Part shown: positions 49,651-57,511 of the stretch, one piece after another | Numbering within the stretch: the first letter of the stretch is position 1 | Layout: each line of letters starts with the position of its first letter | NCBI GenBank assembly: GCA_016209035.1 | Contig: JACQWX010000001.1 | Coordinates: 32,157-96,156 of the forward strand | Reading direction: 5' to 3' | DNA: 64,000 nt | DNA from: Elusimicrobiota bacterium | GTDB taxonomy: Bacteria; Elusimicrobiota; Elusimicrobia; UBA1565; UBA9628 | Made by a program: the position numbers and the translations under genes | Notes under the pieces: generated by a model | The model's input: only the letters and a program-made list of their open reading frames with translations | Told to the model about the DNA's origin: nothing | The model's database searches: none

Positions 49651-51126
49651 CTAACGCCGGGCAACTCCGCCCTTCCGCTTGAGGCCCAGGCCGAAGAGAA
49701 ACAGGTCAGGAATGTCCAACCGTCCATCGTGGCGTTCTCGAAATATGCCGACCTCGATGAGGTAGCCAACGAAATCCCGAGCGGAATCAGCGGGCAGGGA
49801 TGCCTGTGCGTCTTGCCCCTTCAGCGCATCCCACGACCGCTCCAGAACGCGCTCCACCTGCCTGCGGTCCCAGGGCACTTCCCTGGTGGCTGAGTCCTTA
49901 CTCAGAGACGCGCCAAGATGCTCAAGCCACTTCCATTCATCAGATGAATCCTTAACGTGCTCCTCTGAAACGGTTTCCAATGCTCGACGAAGTCGGCCTG
50001 GTTCAATAAGAATCGGCCACTTTGGATGAGTTCCCGTCTTGCGTTGTACCTCAGAGGCCGATTCAATCAGACGCACCAGCGGGCGAGGAATCGCCTGTCC
50101 GCGGCCATCGCGGATATGGTCAAGCAGCCATCGGTAGGTCAGGCCCTTCTTGACGTTCGCGCCCATGGAGGGGCCGATCATTCGATCAATCAAGGGCCTG
50201 GCCTGCTCAGGGCTGTCAATCTTTGGAATTTCCCCCAGTTCTGAATCGCTATCGAATTCGATTTCCGCCTCGCGGCAATAGGACAACAACTCCGTTGAGG
50301 TGTTGGCCATCCGCTTTGTCAACATCGCATAGAGATTGCGGTCGCTCCAGGATATCTCGACGCGGTTGGCGGCCAATTTCGAAAAGTCCGCGCCCGCGGA
50401 AGTCCCGATGCGTTGGTAAAGGTCGGTCCGCAGGAAGATCTTCGCACGAAGGCGGCGCCAGCGGCGCGTATAGTTGGCCCAGAAGGCGGCCAAACCCTGC
50501 ACGGCCGACTGCACGGCTTTCCAATCGCTGAGACCCAAGGTATCCAGTTCATCGTAGACGATGAAGACTCGGCGGTCATCATCAACGAGTTCCTGGTCCA
50601 AGGCGTCCAAGGCGGCAATCGGCGCGTTCCCTGCCTTCCTGAACGCCTTTAGGACGGCATCGGCATCACTTGCCACTGCCTGAAAGAGAGCATCCAATCT
50701 CGCAGTATCTGGGAGCTTGTCGCGGAGTAACCGAACCATGTACGCGAACCAAAGCTCAAGAAATGCCTCGCCGGTGACTTTGCCGGCAAACTTCTTCAAG
50801 CCCAGGGCATCGGGGAATTGGGCTTCGGCAGGATAAGCAATGACCAGGTCCGTGCGGTCGGGTGGCGGAAGCCTTAAGCTCAAGAAGCGTTTCGATAGCA
50901 CCGGCAGGAGATTCTTCTCGCAAACCGCTCGAAAGAGCGCCGTCTTGCCGGCGCCGCGCGGACCAATGACCAGTACCACATCAGGATCAAAAGCCCGAAG
51001 ATGCTCCTCTACTGGAAAGAATCTCTTGGGGAGGTTTTGCGCATCCTCTCCTTCGGCGCGACCCCTGCTCCCCATGAGGGTGAGGGAACTAAGCAAATCT
51101 GTCTGCTGCTGTGTTGCGGATGTCAT
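49651..51126 (-). CDS. P-loop ATPase (Sll1717-like), partner of the KGGVGR ATPase
   Basis: 491 residues. Walker A GPRGAGKTA (55-63), Walker B VFIVYDELDTLGL (about 187-199), then IFLRTDLYQRI. STAND/KAP-like ATPases of this type (P-loop ATPase, Sll1717 family) are found with signalling or defence genes. No effector domain is seen. It overlaps the upstream ParA-like gene by 4 bp, and the methylase follows after 13 bp. This two-gene unit is visibly less GC-rich than the housekeeping genes. Confidence 0.75.
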   Translation of the reverse strand: MTSATQQQTDLLSSLTLMGSRGRAEGEDAQNLPKRFFPVEEHLRAFDPDVVLVIGPRGAGKTALFRAVCEKNLLPVLSKRFLSLRLPPPDRTDLVIAYPAEAQFPDALGLKKFAGKVTGEAFLELWFAYMVRLLRDKLPDTARLDALFQAVASDADAVLKAFRKAGNAPIAALDALDQELVDDDRRVFIVYDELDTLGLSDWKAVQSAVQGLAAFWANYTRRWRRLRAKIFLRTDLYQRIGTSAGADFSKLAANRVEISWSDRNLYAMLTKRMANTSTELLSYCREAEIEFDSDSELGEIPKIDSPEQARPLIDRMIGPSMGANVKKGLTYRWLLDHIRDGRGQAIPRPLVRLIESASEVQRKTGTHPKWPILIEPGRLRRALETVSEEHVKDSSDEWKWLEHLGASLSKDSATREVPWDRRQVERVLERSWDALKGQDAQASLPADSARDFVGYLIEVGIFRERHDGRLDIPDLFLFGLGLKRKGGVARR

Positions 51127-52463
51127 TCCTTTGTCCTCCCTGGAAACCGCGCGGCGATGCGTTCCGCCAGCATCATGTATTCAGGCGATTGAGCCAGATG
51201 GTCAGCAACATCCTCCAGTTTGTCGAAGTGGGCCAGTTTCTGATCATAGGATATTGCAATTGGAGCATGAGGGGCGTCGCTTGCCTCCATGTCCCGGACG
51301 TACCAGAAACGGTCCTCCTCTGTGTCCGCTGGATCTGGAGCGTAATAGCATTCGGAGAAAGCATCCCGGGCGAGATCCGAGAAAACCGCCTTCGATGTCG
51401 TCGCGGCTTTCGAATCCTCTGGCACCATGGCTTGCACCAGCAGGCAGTCTAATTGCGCCTTGTTCTCCAGCACCCGATCCGCGCCGATACGCCCGAGCAC
51501 GAGTTTCAGTCCCTGCCAAGTCTGCTGGGAGGTCGTCCCGAAGAGAACATGGAGGTGGGCCATGCCTCCGAGCAATGCGCCGGAGGGTTCTGAGAGTCCC
51601 GTCCGCGCGTCAAGGAGCAACCAGTGGGGGTTGAGTTCGGTCCGTATCTGCTCAAATAGCTGGGTCAGTACGTGTTTATCCTGGGGCGGCGGAGGCTCGA
51701 AATCTGCGCGAGCGAGCTTGCTCAGGTAAAGGTCATCGAGCGTTCCCGCGGGCACCACAAGGATCTCGCCTGAACCGGTGATTTCCCTGCGGCGGCAAGC
51801 GTGGTAGTAATCGCGCAGATCAACCGATTCCAAGGGACGCTCCAGGAGATAATCCAGCCCTCCCCATCTCGCGATGGTTCCCTTTTCATCAGCCGCGATC
51901 AGCGATCCGACTCCTGGAGCATCCAAATCCAAATCCACAACTGCAACGCGTTCTCCCAATCGGGCGCGCTGGATAGCAAAGGCCGCGAGAGTCGTGCTAC
52001 GCCCTACCCCTCCCTTGAAGGAGTAGAAAACCAAGATAGGCGGAGCCTGCTCCCCTTCTTCTCTCTGGGGGATCCATGGGGGTTCGGAGAGGCTTTCAAA
52101 CCAGGCGCCGCGATTGCGCCGGCGGTCTGTTGTGCGTACCTTATCGCTGCCGGAAACGCCCCTGCCCTCAGACCATGCTTTGTCATAAACGATGCGGTCA
52201 GCGGCCTCGGCTTTCGTCGCGTCCCATGCTTCGCCGGTCCAAAAAGCCGATCCGACGGCTTTAAGCGCGGCATCCAGCTTCTGGCGGAGCTCTTGACGGG
52301 TTGCGTCTTGGGAATCGGATCGCGCCCAAAAGACAAGCCGCATCTTTCCGAAAAGATCATCTATGAGGGCTACCCTTTCGATGGTGGAGTTCTGGGAGAC
52401 GAATGTCTTCAGGGCCGCTTCCGGGTAGTCGTCGCCATTCGCCTGCCGTATCCTAGATGCCAT
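51123..52463 (-). CDS. KGGVGR-motif ParA/MinD-like ATPase
   Basis: 446 residues. The N-terminal 130 residues are a separate domain (VALIDDLFGKMRLVFWARSD). The ParA-type deviant Walker A is FYSFKGGVGRSTTLAAFA (150-157 core). Then come AVVDLDLDAPGVGSLI (Walker A' Asp) and LNPHWLLLDARTGLSEP. The Lys-to-Arg change in KGGVGRS marks the KGGVGR variant family, known mostly next to other ATPases in conflict-type loci. It overlaps the P-loop ATPase by 4 bp. It probably acts as a switch for its partner; the output is unknown. Confidence 0.82.
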   Translation of the reverse strand: MASRIRQANGDDYPEAALKTFVSQNSTIERVALIDDLFGKMRLVFWARSDSQDATRQELRQKLDAALKAVGSAFWTGEAWDATKAEAADRIVYDKAWSEGRGVSGSDKVRTTDRRRNRGAWFESLSEPPWIPQREEGEQAPPILVFYSFKGGVGRSTTLAAFAIQRARLGERVAVVDLDLDAPGVGSLIAADEKGTIARWGGLDYLLERPLESVDLRDYYHACRRREITGSGEILVVPAGTLDDLYLSKLARADFEPPPPQDKHVLTQLFEQIRTELNPHWLLLDARTGLSEPSGALLGGMAHLHVLFGTTSQQTWQGLKLVLGRIGADRVLENKAQLDCLLVQAMVPEDSKAATTSKAVFSDLARDAFSECYYAPDPADTEEDRFWYVRDMEASDAPHAPIAISYDQKLAHFDKLEDVADHLAQSPEYMMLAERIAARFPGRTKE

Positions 52464-52511
52464 AGCGATAGCGGGAAAAGGAAGCGCCCGGCATCCGAAT
52501 CCTCGATTCGG

Positions 52512-52674
52512 TCATGGCCGTTCTCCTCCATACGGCGGGGTATCCTCGCGGACCTGCATCGGTTTGGTCATGGCGTTGACTTCCATCCAGTAGTGCTGGA
52601 CCTTCTTGACCTCGTGCCAGGGGAAGTGGGCCGGGTCCTTGACGGGCTCCTGGAGGACGGGCTTGGCGGCGCAG
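52512..52674. repeat. 163-bp duplicated helicase 3' end, copy 1
   Basis: It is nearly identical to 54744-54906, the last about 54 codons of the DUF3883 helicase plus its stop/start junction. Here it is out of frame and fused to the truncated AlbA_2 gene. It shows that a helicase 3' end once lay directly upstream of the KGGVGR gene. Confidence 0.88.
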
Positions 52675-53290
52675 CCCCGAAAGCGCCCACTATCGCCTTC
52701 TCCCCGGCAGGGGTAAGCCGGTATTTCTGCAAGCGGCTGTTGGGCTTGTCGGGCAGCGTGTATTCAATCCATCCGGCCGCCAATGCGGGGTGTGGATAGT
52801 TGGCCCGAAAGGTCGGGCGATGCCTGATTCGTAACGCAGAACGCAGTTCCCCCGCGGACATCTCCCATCGAGCCAGGCAGGCCAGCAACCGCCCCACTGG
52901 GTCGGTTGACTGGGTCGCCGACTGGGTCGCCGACTGGGTCGCTGACTGAGTCCCCGATCGGGCATCAGCTATCTCCGCCGCGTCCTCCGCGACCAATCGG
53001 GTTTTGAACATTACAATAAGGAAGCCCTGCCGATCCTCGAAAGTGGGAGCCGGTGTCCCATGGTTCTTGCACATGGCAATGACGCGATTGGTACCGCAGC
53101 CCCAGACCTCCACCGCGCCGGTGCGGTGGAAGGCTCCGGCGATTCCCTCGGGAAAACGCGCGCCCAGCGGCATGGTCCGTTCGAGGAACGCCATGCCCTC
53201 GCGCACCATGGCGAAGGCGTTCATGTGCTCCTGCCGGTTGTCCACGATCTCCCCGGGGATGGCATATTCGATCATCGGACCACTTCCCAT
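52568..53290 (-). pseudogene. Second Schlafen/AlbA_2-type gene, deleted remnant
   Basis: 240 codons. The first 100 residues match the full gene next door (GEIVDNRQEHMNAFAMVREG, ARFPEG) but then jump straight to IAGAFHRTGAVEVWGCGTNR. Exactly the ATPase segment (about 73 residues, KIFREDRFPVPL to HDSKPVNPL) is missing, in frame. The AlbA_2 domain is also absent. A different tandem repeat (SATQ units) and a different winged-helix C-terminus follow, then about 35 residues of shifted helicase 3' sequence (PPSPSSRSPSRTRP). It is very likely not functional as a regulator, but it could still bind DNA. Confidence 0.75.
52896..52955. repeat. 12-bp tandem repeats (GACTGGGTCGCC) in the AlbA_2 remnant
   Basis: Five imperfect 12-bp units code SATQ repeats in the linker before the winged helix. 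The unit length equals four codons, so copy changes keep the frame. Confidence 0.85.
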
Positions 53291-54747
53291 CGTCCGCCTT
53301 TGTCGGGACCGATGCGCTGGATGCGGCCGTCTTTCTTCAATTTGCTGATCTGTTTTTCCACAGCGCGTGAAGTCAATCCCAAAGTGCCGGCAATCTCCCG
53401 GGCGCAGGCCAATGGGTTCCGCATCATCAGGGCCAGTACCTTCTCCGAACTTTTCTCCGAACTGTTCTCCGAACTTTTCTCCCTACTTTTCACCTGTCGG
53501 TCTAGCGGCTCTACCCCCGACTGGACCCCTGAAGTTGCCGCCGTGGCTTCGGCCACCAACCGCGCTTTGAACGTCACGATCAGGAAACCCTGCCGTTCCT
53601 CAAACAGGGGCGGCGGCGCGCCATGTTTCTTGCACATCGCGATCACCCGGTTGGTGCCGCGGCCCCAGACCTCCACAGCGCCGGTGCGGTGGAAGGCTCC
53701 GGCGATCAATGGATTGACCGGCTTCGAATCATGCCGCCCTGAAAGCTGTTCCACCGTGATGCCGGTCGGAAGGCGGCCGAAACTCCGAATCTCGATCCGG
53801 TCGTCGAAGATCACGATGGCGACGTAGCCGGAGTAGTGGGAGTAGTCGCGGTGCATGACGGCGTTGAGAAGGATTTCCCGGAGAGCGTCCAGCGGAACCG
53901 GGAAGCGATCCTCGCGGAATATCTTGCCCTCGGGAAAACGCGCGCCCAGCGGCATGGTCCGTTCGAGGAACGCCATGCCCTCGCGCACCATGGCGAAGGC
54001 GTTCATGTGCTCCTGCCGGTTGTCCACGATCTCGCCGGTGATTTCCGTTCCCCGGAATCGCCCCATCTTGAGAAGACATTGGGGCCAGTCCGGCAGGAAT
54101 CTCTTTCCGTAAAGCGCCTGGGCGGCCTGCGTGAGCACGCCCGCCGCCCGCAATCCCAGCCGGTCGAGAATTTCGCCGATGTCGCGGCTGGTATCCGGCG
54201 AAATCCGGTTTTGCTGGATGGCCAGCTCGCGCGTCCGCAGGATTCCCTTGCGGTCCAGGTCCTTCAGCGCCAGTCCGTCGGCGGAAAGGTTTTCCCAGCG
54301 GCGCTTGGCGTGGCCTCGCTCCACCAGAAGACGCTCGTATTTGGCCTGCGGCATCCGGCGCGTCGTACTGCTTACGCGCTCATAGGCGCGGCCTTCATGG
54401 GCGAAAGGCCGCATGTCCCGCCCGCCTTCCACCGCAACGACGATGACATCACGGCCCGACTTGACCTTGACACGGTGGATGGAGACATGGGCGGGAGGCT
54501 CGAAGCGGTCGGCGGCCTGCGCGACGTCGCGGAGCGTCTGGTCCGAGACCTCCTGCCCCTCGATTGTCCCGTCGGGCCGGACGCCGAAGAGCAACGTGCC
54601 GCCGGAGCCGTTCAGGAAGGCGCAGAGCGTCCGCATGCCTTCCTTCAATTCGCCGGTCGAGCGCTTGAATTCCAACGCCGGGCCTTCCCCCTCCTTGACA
54701 AGTAGGGCGATTTGCTTCGCGTTGGCGGGAATCCCGACAGCCGTCAT
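53272..54747 (-). CDS. Schlafen/AlbA_2 domain protein with GHKL-like ATPase and winged helix
   Basis: 491 residues from ATG 54747. An AlbA_2 (Slfn) domain (EGPALEFKRSTGELKEGMRT, about 18-130) is followed by the RecG-like HATPase domain (ALREILLNAVMHRDYSHYSG; GRGTNRVIAMCKKHG), a 12-bp repeat-coded linker (SSEK units), and a winged helix (AREIAGTLGLTSRAVEKQIS). Proteins with this layout are often transcription regulators or accessory factors in defence loci. It overlaps the helicase stop by 4 bp. Its partner remnant downstream shows that this gene family is rearranging here. Confidence 0.85.
   Translation of the reverse strand: MTAVGIPANAKQIALLVKEGEGPALEFKRSTGELKEGMRTLCAFLNGSGGTLLFGVRPDGTIEGQEVSDQTLRDVAQAADRFEPPAHVSIHRVKVKSGRDVIVVAVEGGRDMRPFAHEGRAYERVSSTTRRMPQAKYERLLVERGHAKRRWENLSADGLALKDLDRKGILRTRELAIQQNRISPDTSRDIGEILDRLGLRAAGVLTQAAQALYGKRFLPDWPQCLLKMGRFRGTEITGEIVDNRQEHMNAFAMVREGMAFLERTMPLGARFPEGKIFREDRFPVPLDALREILLNAVMHRDYSHYSGYVAIVIFDDRIEIRSFGRLPTGITVEQLSGRHDSKPVNPLIAGAFHRTGAVEVWGRGTNRVIAMCKKHGAPPPLFEERQGFLIVTFKARLVAEATAATSGVQSGVEPLDRQVKSREKSSENSSEKSSEKVLALMMRNPLACAREIAGTLGLTSRAVEKQISKLKKDGRIQRIGPDKGGRWEVVR
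53441..53488. repeat. 12-bp tandem repeats (TTCTCCGAACTT) in the intact AlbA_2 gene
   Basis: Four imperfect 12-bp units code SSEK/SSEN-type repeats at the same linker position as the SATQ units in the remnant, but with unrelated sequence. Confidence 0.85.
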
Positions 54748-54906
54748 GGCCGTTCCCCTCCATACGGCGGGGTATCCTCCCGCACCTGCATCGGCTTGGT
54801 CATGGCGTCGACCTGCATCCAGTAGTGCTGGACCTTCTTGACCTCGTGCCAGGGGAAGCGGGCCGGGTCCTTGATGGGCTCCTGGAGGATGGGCTTGGCG
54901 GCGCAG
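54744..54906. repeat. 163-bp duplicated helicase 3' end, copy 2 (original)
   Basis: The in-frame 3' end of the helicase; a nearly identical copy lies at 52512-52674. The AlbA_2 gene and its remnant lie between the two copies, so this could be an unequal-crossover or cassette-insertion footprint. Confidence 0.88.
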
Positions 54907-57170
54907 TTCGTGACCACGTAGAGCCAATAGCAGTCCCGGCGGTCCTCGGCCACGCGGCGCTCGTTGGGCGTAAGGAGGATGGTGCCCGAGGCGTCGCCCA
55001 AACCCTTGACCTCGATGAGCCGCAGCTCCCCGGAGCCTAGGTCAAGGCTCGTCACGTCGTAGCCGAGGTTCTTCTCGTGGACATCGCAAACCTGGCGGCC
55101 CTGGGCCTTCTCATGTTCAATCACCACCCGCATGGCAGCGGCCTCGGTTTCCGGGTTGGGCTGGAGCCTGCGCACTTCCGGAGTCTCGCGTTCGGGGTGC
55201 GGCAGGACGATGACGCTCGTGATGCGCTCGACGGCTTGGAGGGACAGGGAGCGCTGCCGCTCCAGTTCCTGCCTGCGCCGGTCGCGGCGGGCGGAAAGAT
55301 CAGCGTGCCGGGCTTCAGCCTGGGACAGCCTTCCCTCCGCGCCGGGAAGTTTCTTCTCGACATCCGAGGCGGCCTTGCCGATCTCCTCGTCAGCCCTCTG
55401 AAGAAGCTCGGTCAGGGACAGCTCCACGTGAGACGCGATGCGATCGACCTCGGAGAGCCGCTCCTTTCGGGTATCCTCAAGAAACGGCTGGAAGGCCGCC
55501 CTCTGGAGCCATGATGTCTCCTCCGGCGCGACCGCGACGCCCGGCATGTTCGAGGGAGCATTCGCGGGCGTGAAATTGCCGAGCAATCCCGGCTCTCGAA
55601 GAGAGGGCTCCTTGCCTTGCGCCACTTCGACGGCGAACAGCCGCTCGTGGATGACCTGCCCCAGCCCGTCGACAACGCGGGCGCGGTAGAAATCAAGGCG
55701 CGCAGGGCGGTCATGCTGGATGGAGTAAAAGCAGGCCCCCTTGCCGAACGCCTCCACGGCCTGCGCCTGGGCCGCGAGCCCGCGAAGGTCCGCGATTTCC
55801 TCGCGGACCTGCTGAGCGTTGCCCGCGAGGGTCATGGCTTCCAGCATCTTTTCCAGACGCTCGCGGTCCGCCTCCTCCATTTCATCGAGTTCGTCGGGAG
55901 CCGGGAGGTCCGGGGGGGCCTGCCGTGCAAGCTCCTGGGCGCGCTTCAAGCCCTCCTCCAGGCGTCGGGCGCGGTTTTGGAGACTGTGCCGCATGGCATA
56001 GGTGCTGGAGGCCAGCCTGCGCTGGTACAGGGACATCAGGAACCCGACCGCCCATGCGCGCGGATCGTCGCCAAGGGCTGCGGCCTTGGCGCTTTGGCGC
56101 TTGACGAAGCGCGTGACTTCCTGGTAGAGCTTGAACTCCAGACCGTCCATCTGGAAGTCCACGGTATGGGTGATGCGCTTGGTGAAGATCTTTTCGGCCG
56201 CCCACGTGCCGTCGGGCCTGCGCTCCGGGAAATAGACCATGGCCTCCTTGGTGCGGCGCAGGTAGAACGGCGCACGACGGCGGTCCATGGCTTGCCTGAT
56301 GGACTTCACGTCCGCGTACGCATCCGCGTCGAGCAGCTGAAGGAAGAGGCTGAAGTTATCGGGATCGCCCTTGTGCGGCGTCGCGGTCAGCAGAAGCAGG
56401 TGGTCGGACGTGTCGCGGAGAAGCTCGCCGAGCTTGTAACGGAGGCTCTTGTGGGTCTCATCCGCCGCCGACATGCGGTGGGCCTCGTCCACGATGACGA
56501 GGTCCCATTGGACCTGCCGCAGGCCCGGCAGGACGTCGTGGCGCTTGGCGAGGTCGAGCGACGTGATGACGCGTTTTTGCTCCAGCCACTGGTTCACGCC
56601 GAACTGCTCCCTGATCTCAGCCCCCTTCAGCACCAGGAACTGCTCGGCGAACTTCTCCTTGAGCTCGCGCTGCCACTGGAAAGCGAGGTTCGCGGGGCAG
56701 ACAACGAGGATGTGCTCGGCCAGCCCACGAAGCTCCAACTCCCGGATAAGAAGCCCCGCCATGATGGTCTTCCCGGCTCCCGCGTCGTCAGCCAGCAGGA
56801 AGCGCACCCGCGCGAGCTTGAGCAAGCAGTCGTAGATGGCCTCTAGTTGGTGGGGCAGAGGGTCCACGCGGGAAATGGAGAGCCCGAAAAACGGGTCGAA
56901 CTCGTAAGCGATCCCAAGAGCGTGAGCTTGGATGCCCAGCCTGAGTAGTTGCCCGTCGCCGCCGTAGGTGAAGCCTGCATCGAGGATCTTCAGCTTCTCG
57001 ATGTCGTGTACGGTCAGCGTGACCTTGCGGAACCGCTCCGTCTGAAGGCCGACCATGCCGGCGATCCAGGTGCCGGGACCGCCGGGGCGCACGGTCTCCA
57101 CGCGCATCGGCTCGCTGAAAAGCGGGCCCGTGACTACTTGGCCCTCCTGGATGGGTGGAGCGCTATTCAT
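54744..57170 (-). CDS. DUF3883 helicase (HmaA-like), apparently lacking its second helicase lobe
   Basis: 808 residues. Motif I is DDAGAGKTIMAG (128-139), motif II IVDEAHRM (226-233), motif III LLTATPHKG (260-268). The C-terminus holds a DUF3883 domain (GYDVTSLDLGSGELRLIEVK), restriction-endonuclease-like, and the tail KKVQHYWMQVDAMTKPMQV. Between them no HELICc lobe is present: after the coiled segment LRGLAAQAQAVEA (about 463-475) the sequence jumps to FGKGACFYSIQHDRPARLDF. Related helicases are about 300 residues longer at this point. Without motifs IV-VI it should not work as a helicase, although ATP binding may remain. The last 163 bp are duplicated at 52512. Confidence 0.85.
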   Translation of the reverse strand: MNSAPPIQEGQVVTGPLFSEPMRVETVRPGGPGTWIAGMVGLQTERFRKVTLTVHDIEKLKILDAGFTYGGDGQLLRLGIQAHALGIAYEFDPFFGLSISRVDPLPHQLEAIYDCLLKLARVRFLLADDAGAGKTIMAGLLIRELELRGLAEHILVVCPANLAFQWQRELKEKFAEQFLVLKGAEIREQFGVNQWLEQKRVITSLDLAKRHDVLPGLRQVQWDLVIVDEAHRMSAADETHKSLRYKLGELLRDTSDHLLLLTATPHKGDPDNFSLFLQLLDADAYADVKSIRQAMDRRRAPFYLRRTKEAMVYFPERRPDGTWAAEKIFTKRITHTVDFQMDGLEFKLYQEVTRFVKRQSAKAAALGDDPRAWAVGFLMSLYQRRLASSTYAMRHSLQNRARRLEEGLKRAQELARQAPPDLPAPDELDEMEEADRERLEKMLEAMTLAGNAQQVREEIADLRGLAAQAQAVEAFGKGACFYSIQHDRPARLDFYRARVVDGLGQVIHERLFAVEVAQGKEPSLREPGLLGNFTPANAPSNMPGVAVAPEETSWLQRAAFQPFLEDTRKERLSEVDRIASHVELSLTELLQRADEEIGKAASDVEKKLPGAEGRLSQAEARHADLSARRDRRRQELERQRSLSLQAVERITSVIVLPHPERETPEVRRLQPNPETEAAAMRVVIEHEKAQGRQVCDVHEKNLGYDVTSLDLGSGELRLIEVKGLGDASGTILLTPNERRVAEDRRDCYWLYVVTNCAAKPILQEPIKDPARFPWHEVKKVQHYWMQVDAMTKPMQVREDTPPYGGERP

Positions 57171-57371
57171 TCAAACATTTCTCGCAGGTTTCTTGTGCTT
57201 TTGCCCCTGCGCCTTGGCAACTTCCTCTCGGACGAAGAACCAAGCCGACCGGCCGCCGAGCCGGCGCCAGGGCCTGATCTTGCCTTTTTCAATCCAAGCG
57301 TAAAGGGTCTGGCGGGTGACCCCGAGCAAACTGCATGTCTCTTGGGTTGTCAGTATATCATCCGGTTTCAT
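57171..57371 (-). CDS. Excisionase-type (HTH_17) DNA-binding protein
   Basis: 66 residues. The MerR/excisionase-like helix-turn-helix is LTTQETCSLLGVTRQTLYAW followed by IEKGKIRPWRRLGGRSAWFF. Its stop lies directly next to the helicase ATG. It is the first gene of the 12-cistron island and its likely regulator; such proteins precede many restriction and Hma/BREX-like operons. It might also be an Xis remnant of an integrative element, but no integrase is near. Confidence 0.85.
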   Translation of the reverse strand: MKPDDILTTQETCSLLGVTRQTLYAWIEKGKIRPWRRLGGRSAWFFVREEVAKAQGQKHKKPARNV

Positions 57372-57380
57372 GGCGACGCC

Positions 57381-57386
57381 ATTCTA
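57381..57386 (-). promoter_or_regulatory. Likely -10 box of the island operon
   Basis: TAGAAT on the minus strand, 9 bp before the HTH_17 ATG, lies in an AT-rich patch (57380-57415) that stands out from the surrounding GC-rich sequence. A weak TTTACT -35 lies about 18 bp upstream. Confidence 0.45.
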
Positions 57387-57511
57387 CAACAGATTTAACC
57401 GATTAGTAAAATTGGCCTTCCGCCCCGCCGTGAGCCTCTCCGCTTATTTAAGGAGTATAATGGGCATCATCCAATGAAAACTTTGATATCGGGGGCGGTC
57501 GGAGCGCTGGC

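Noticed and set aside
52896-53488. Short tandem repeats as a CRISPR array
   Set aside because: Units are 12 bp, contiguous, without spacers and inside coding frames. No cas genes are in the window.
57171-57371. HTH_17 protein as excisionase of an integrative element
   Set aside because: No integrase or att repeats were found; its place directly before the helicase fits a regulator of the defence operon better.
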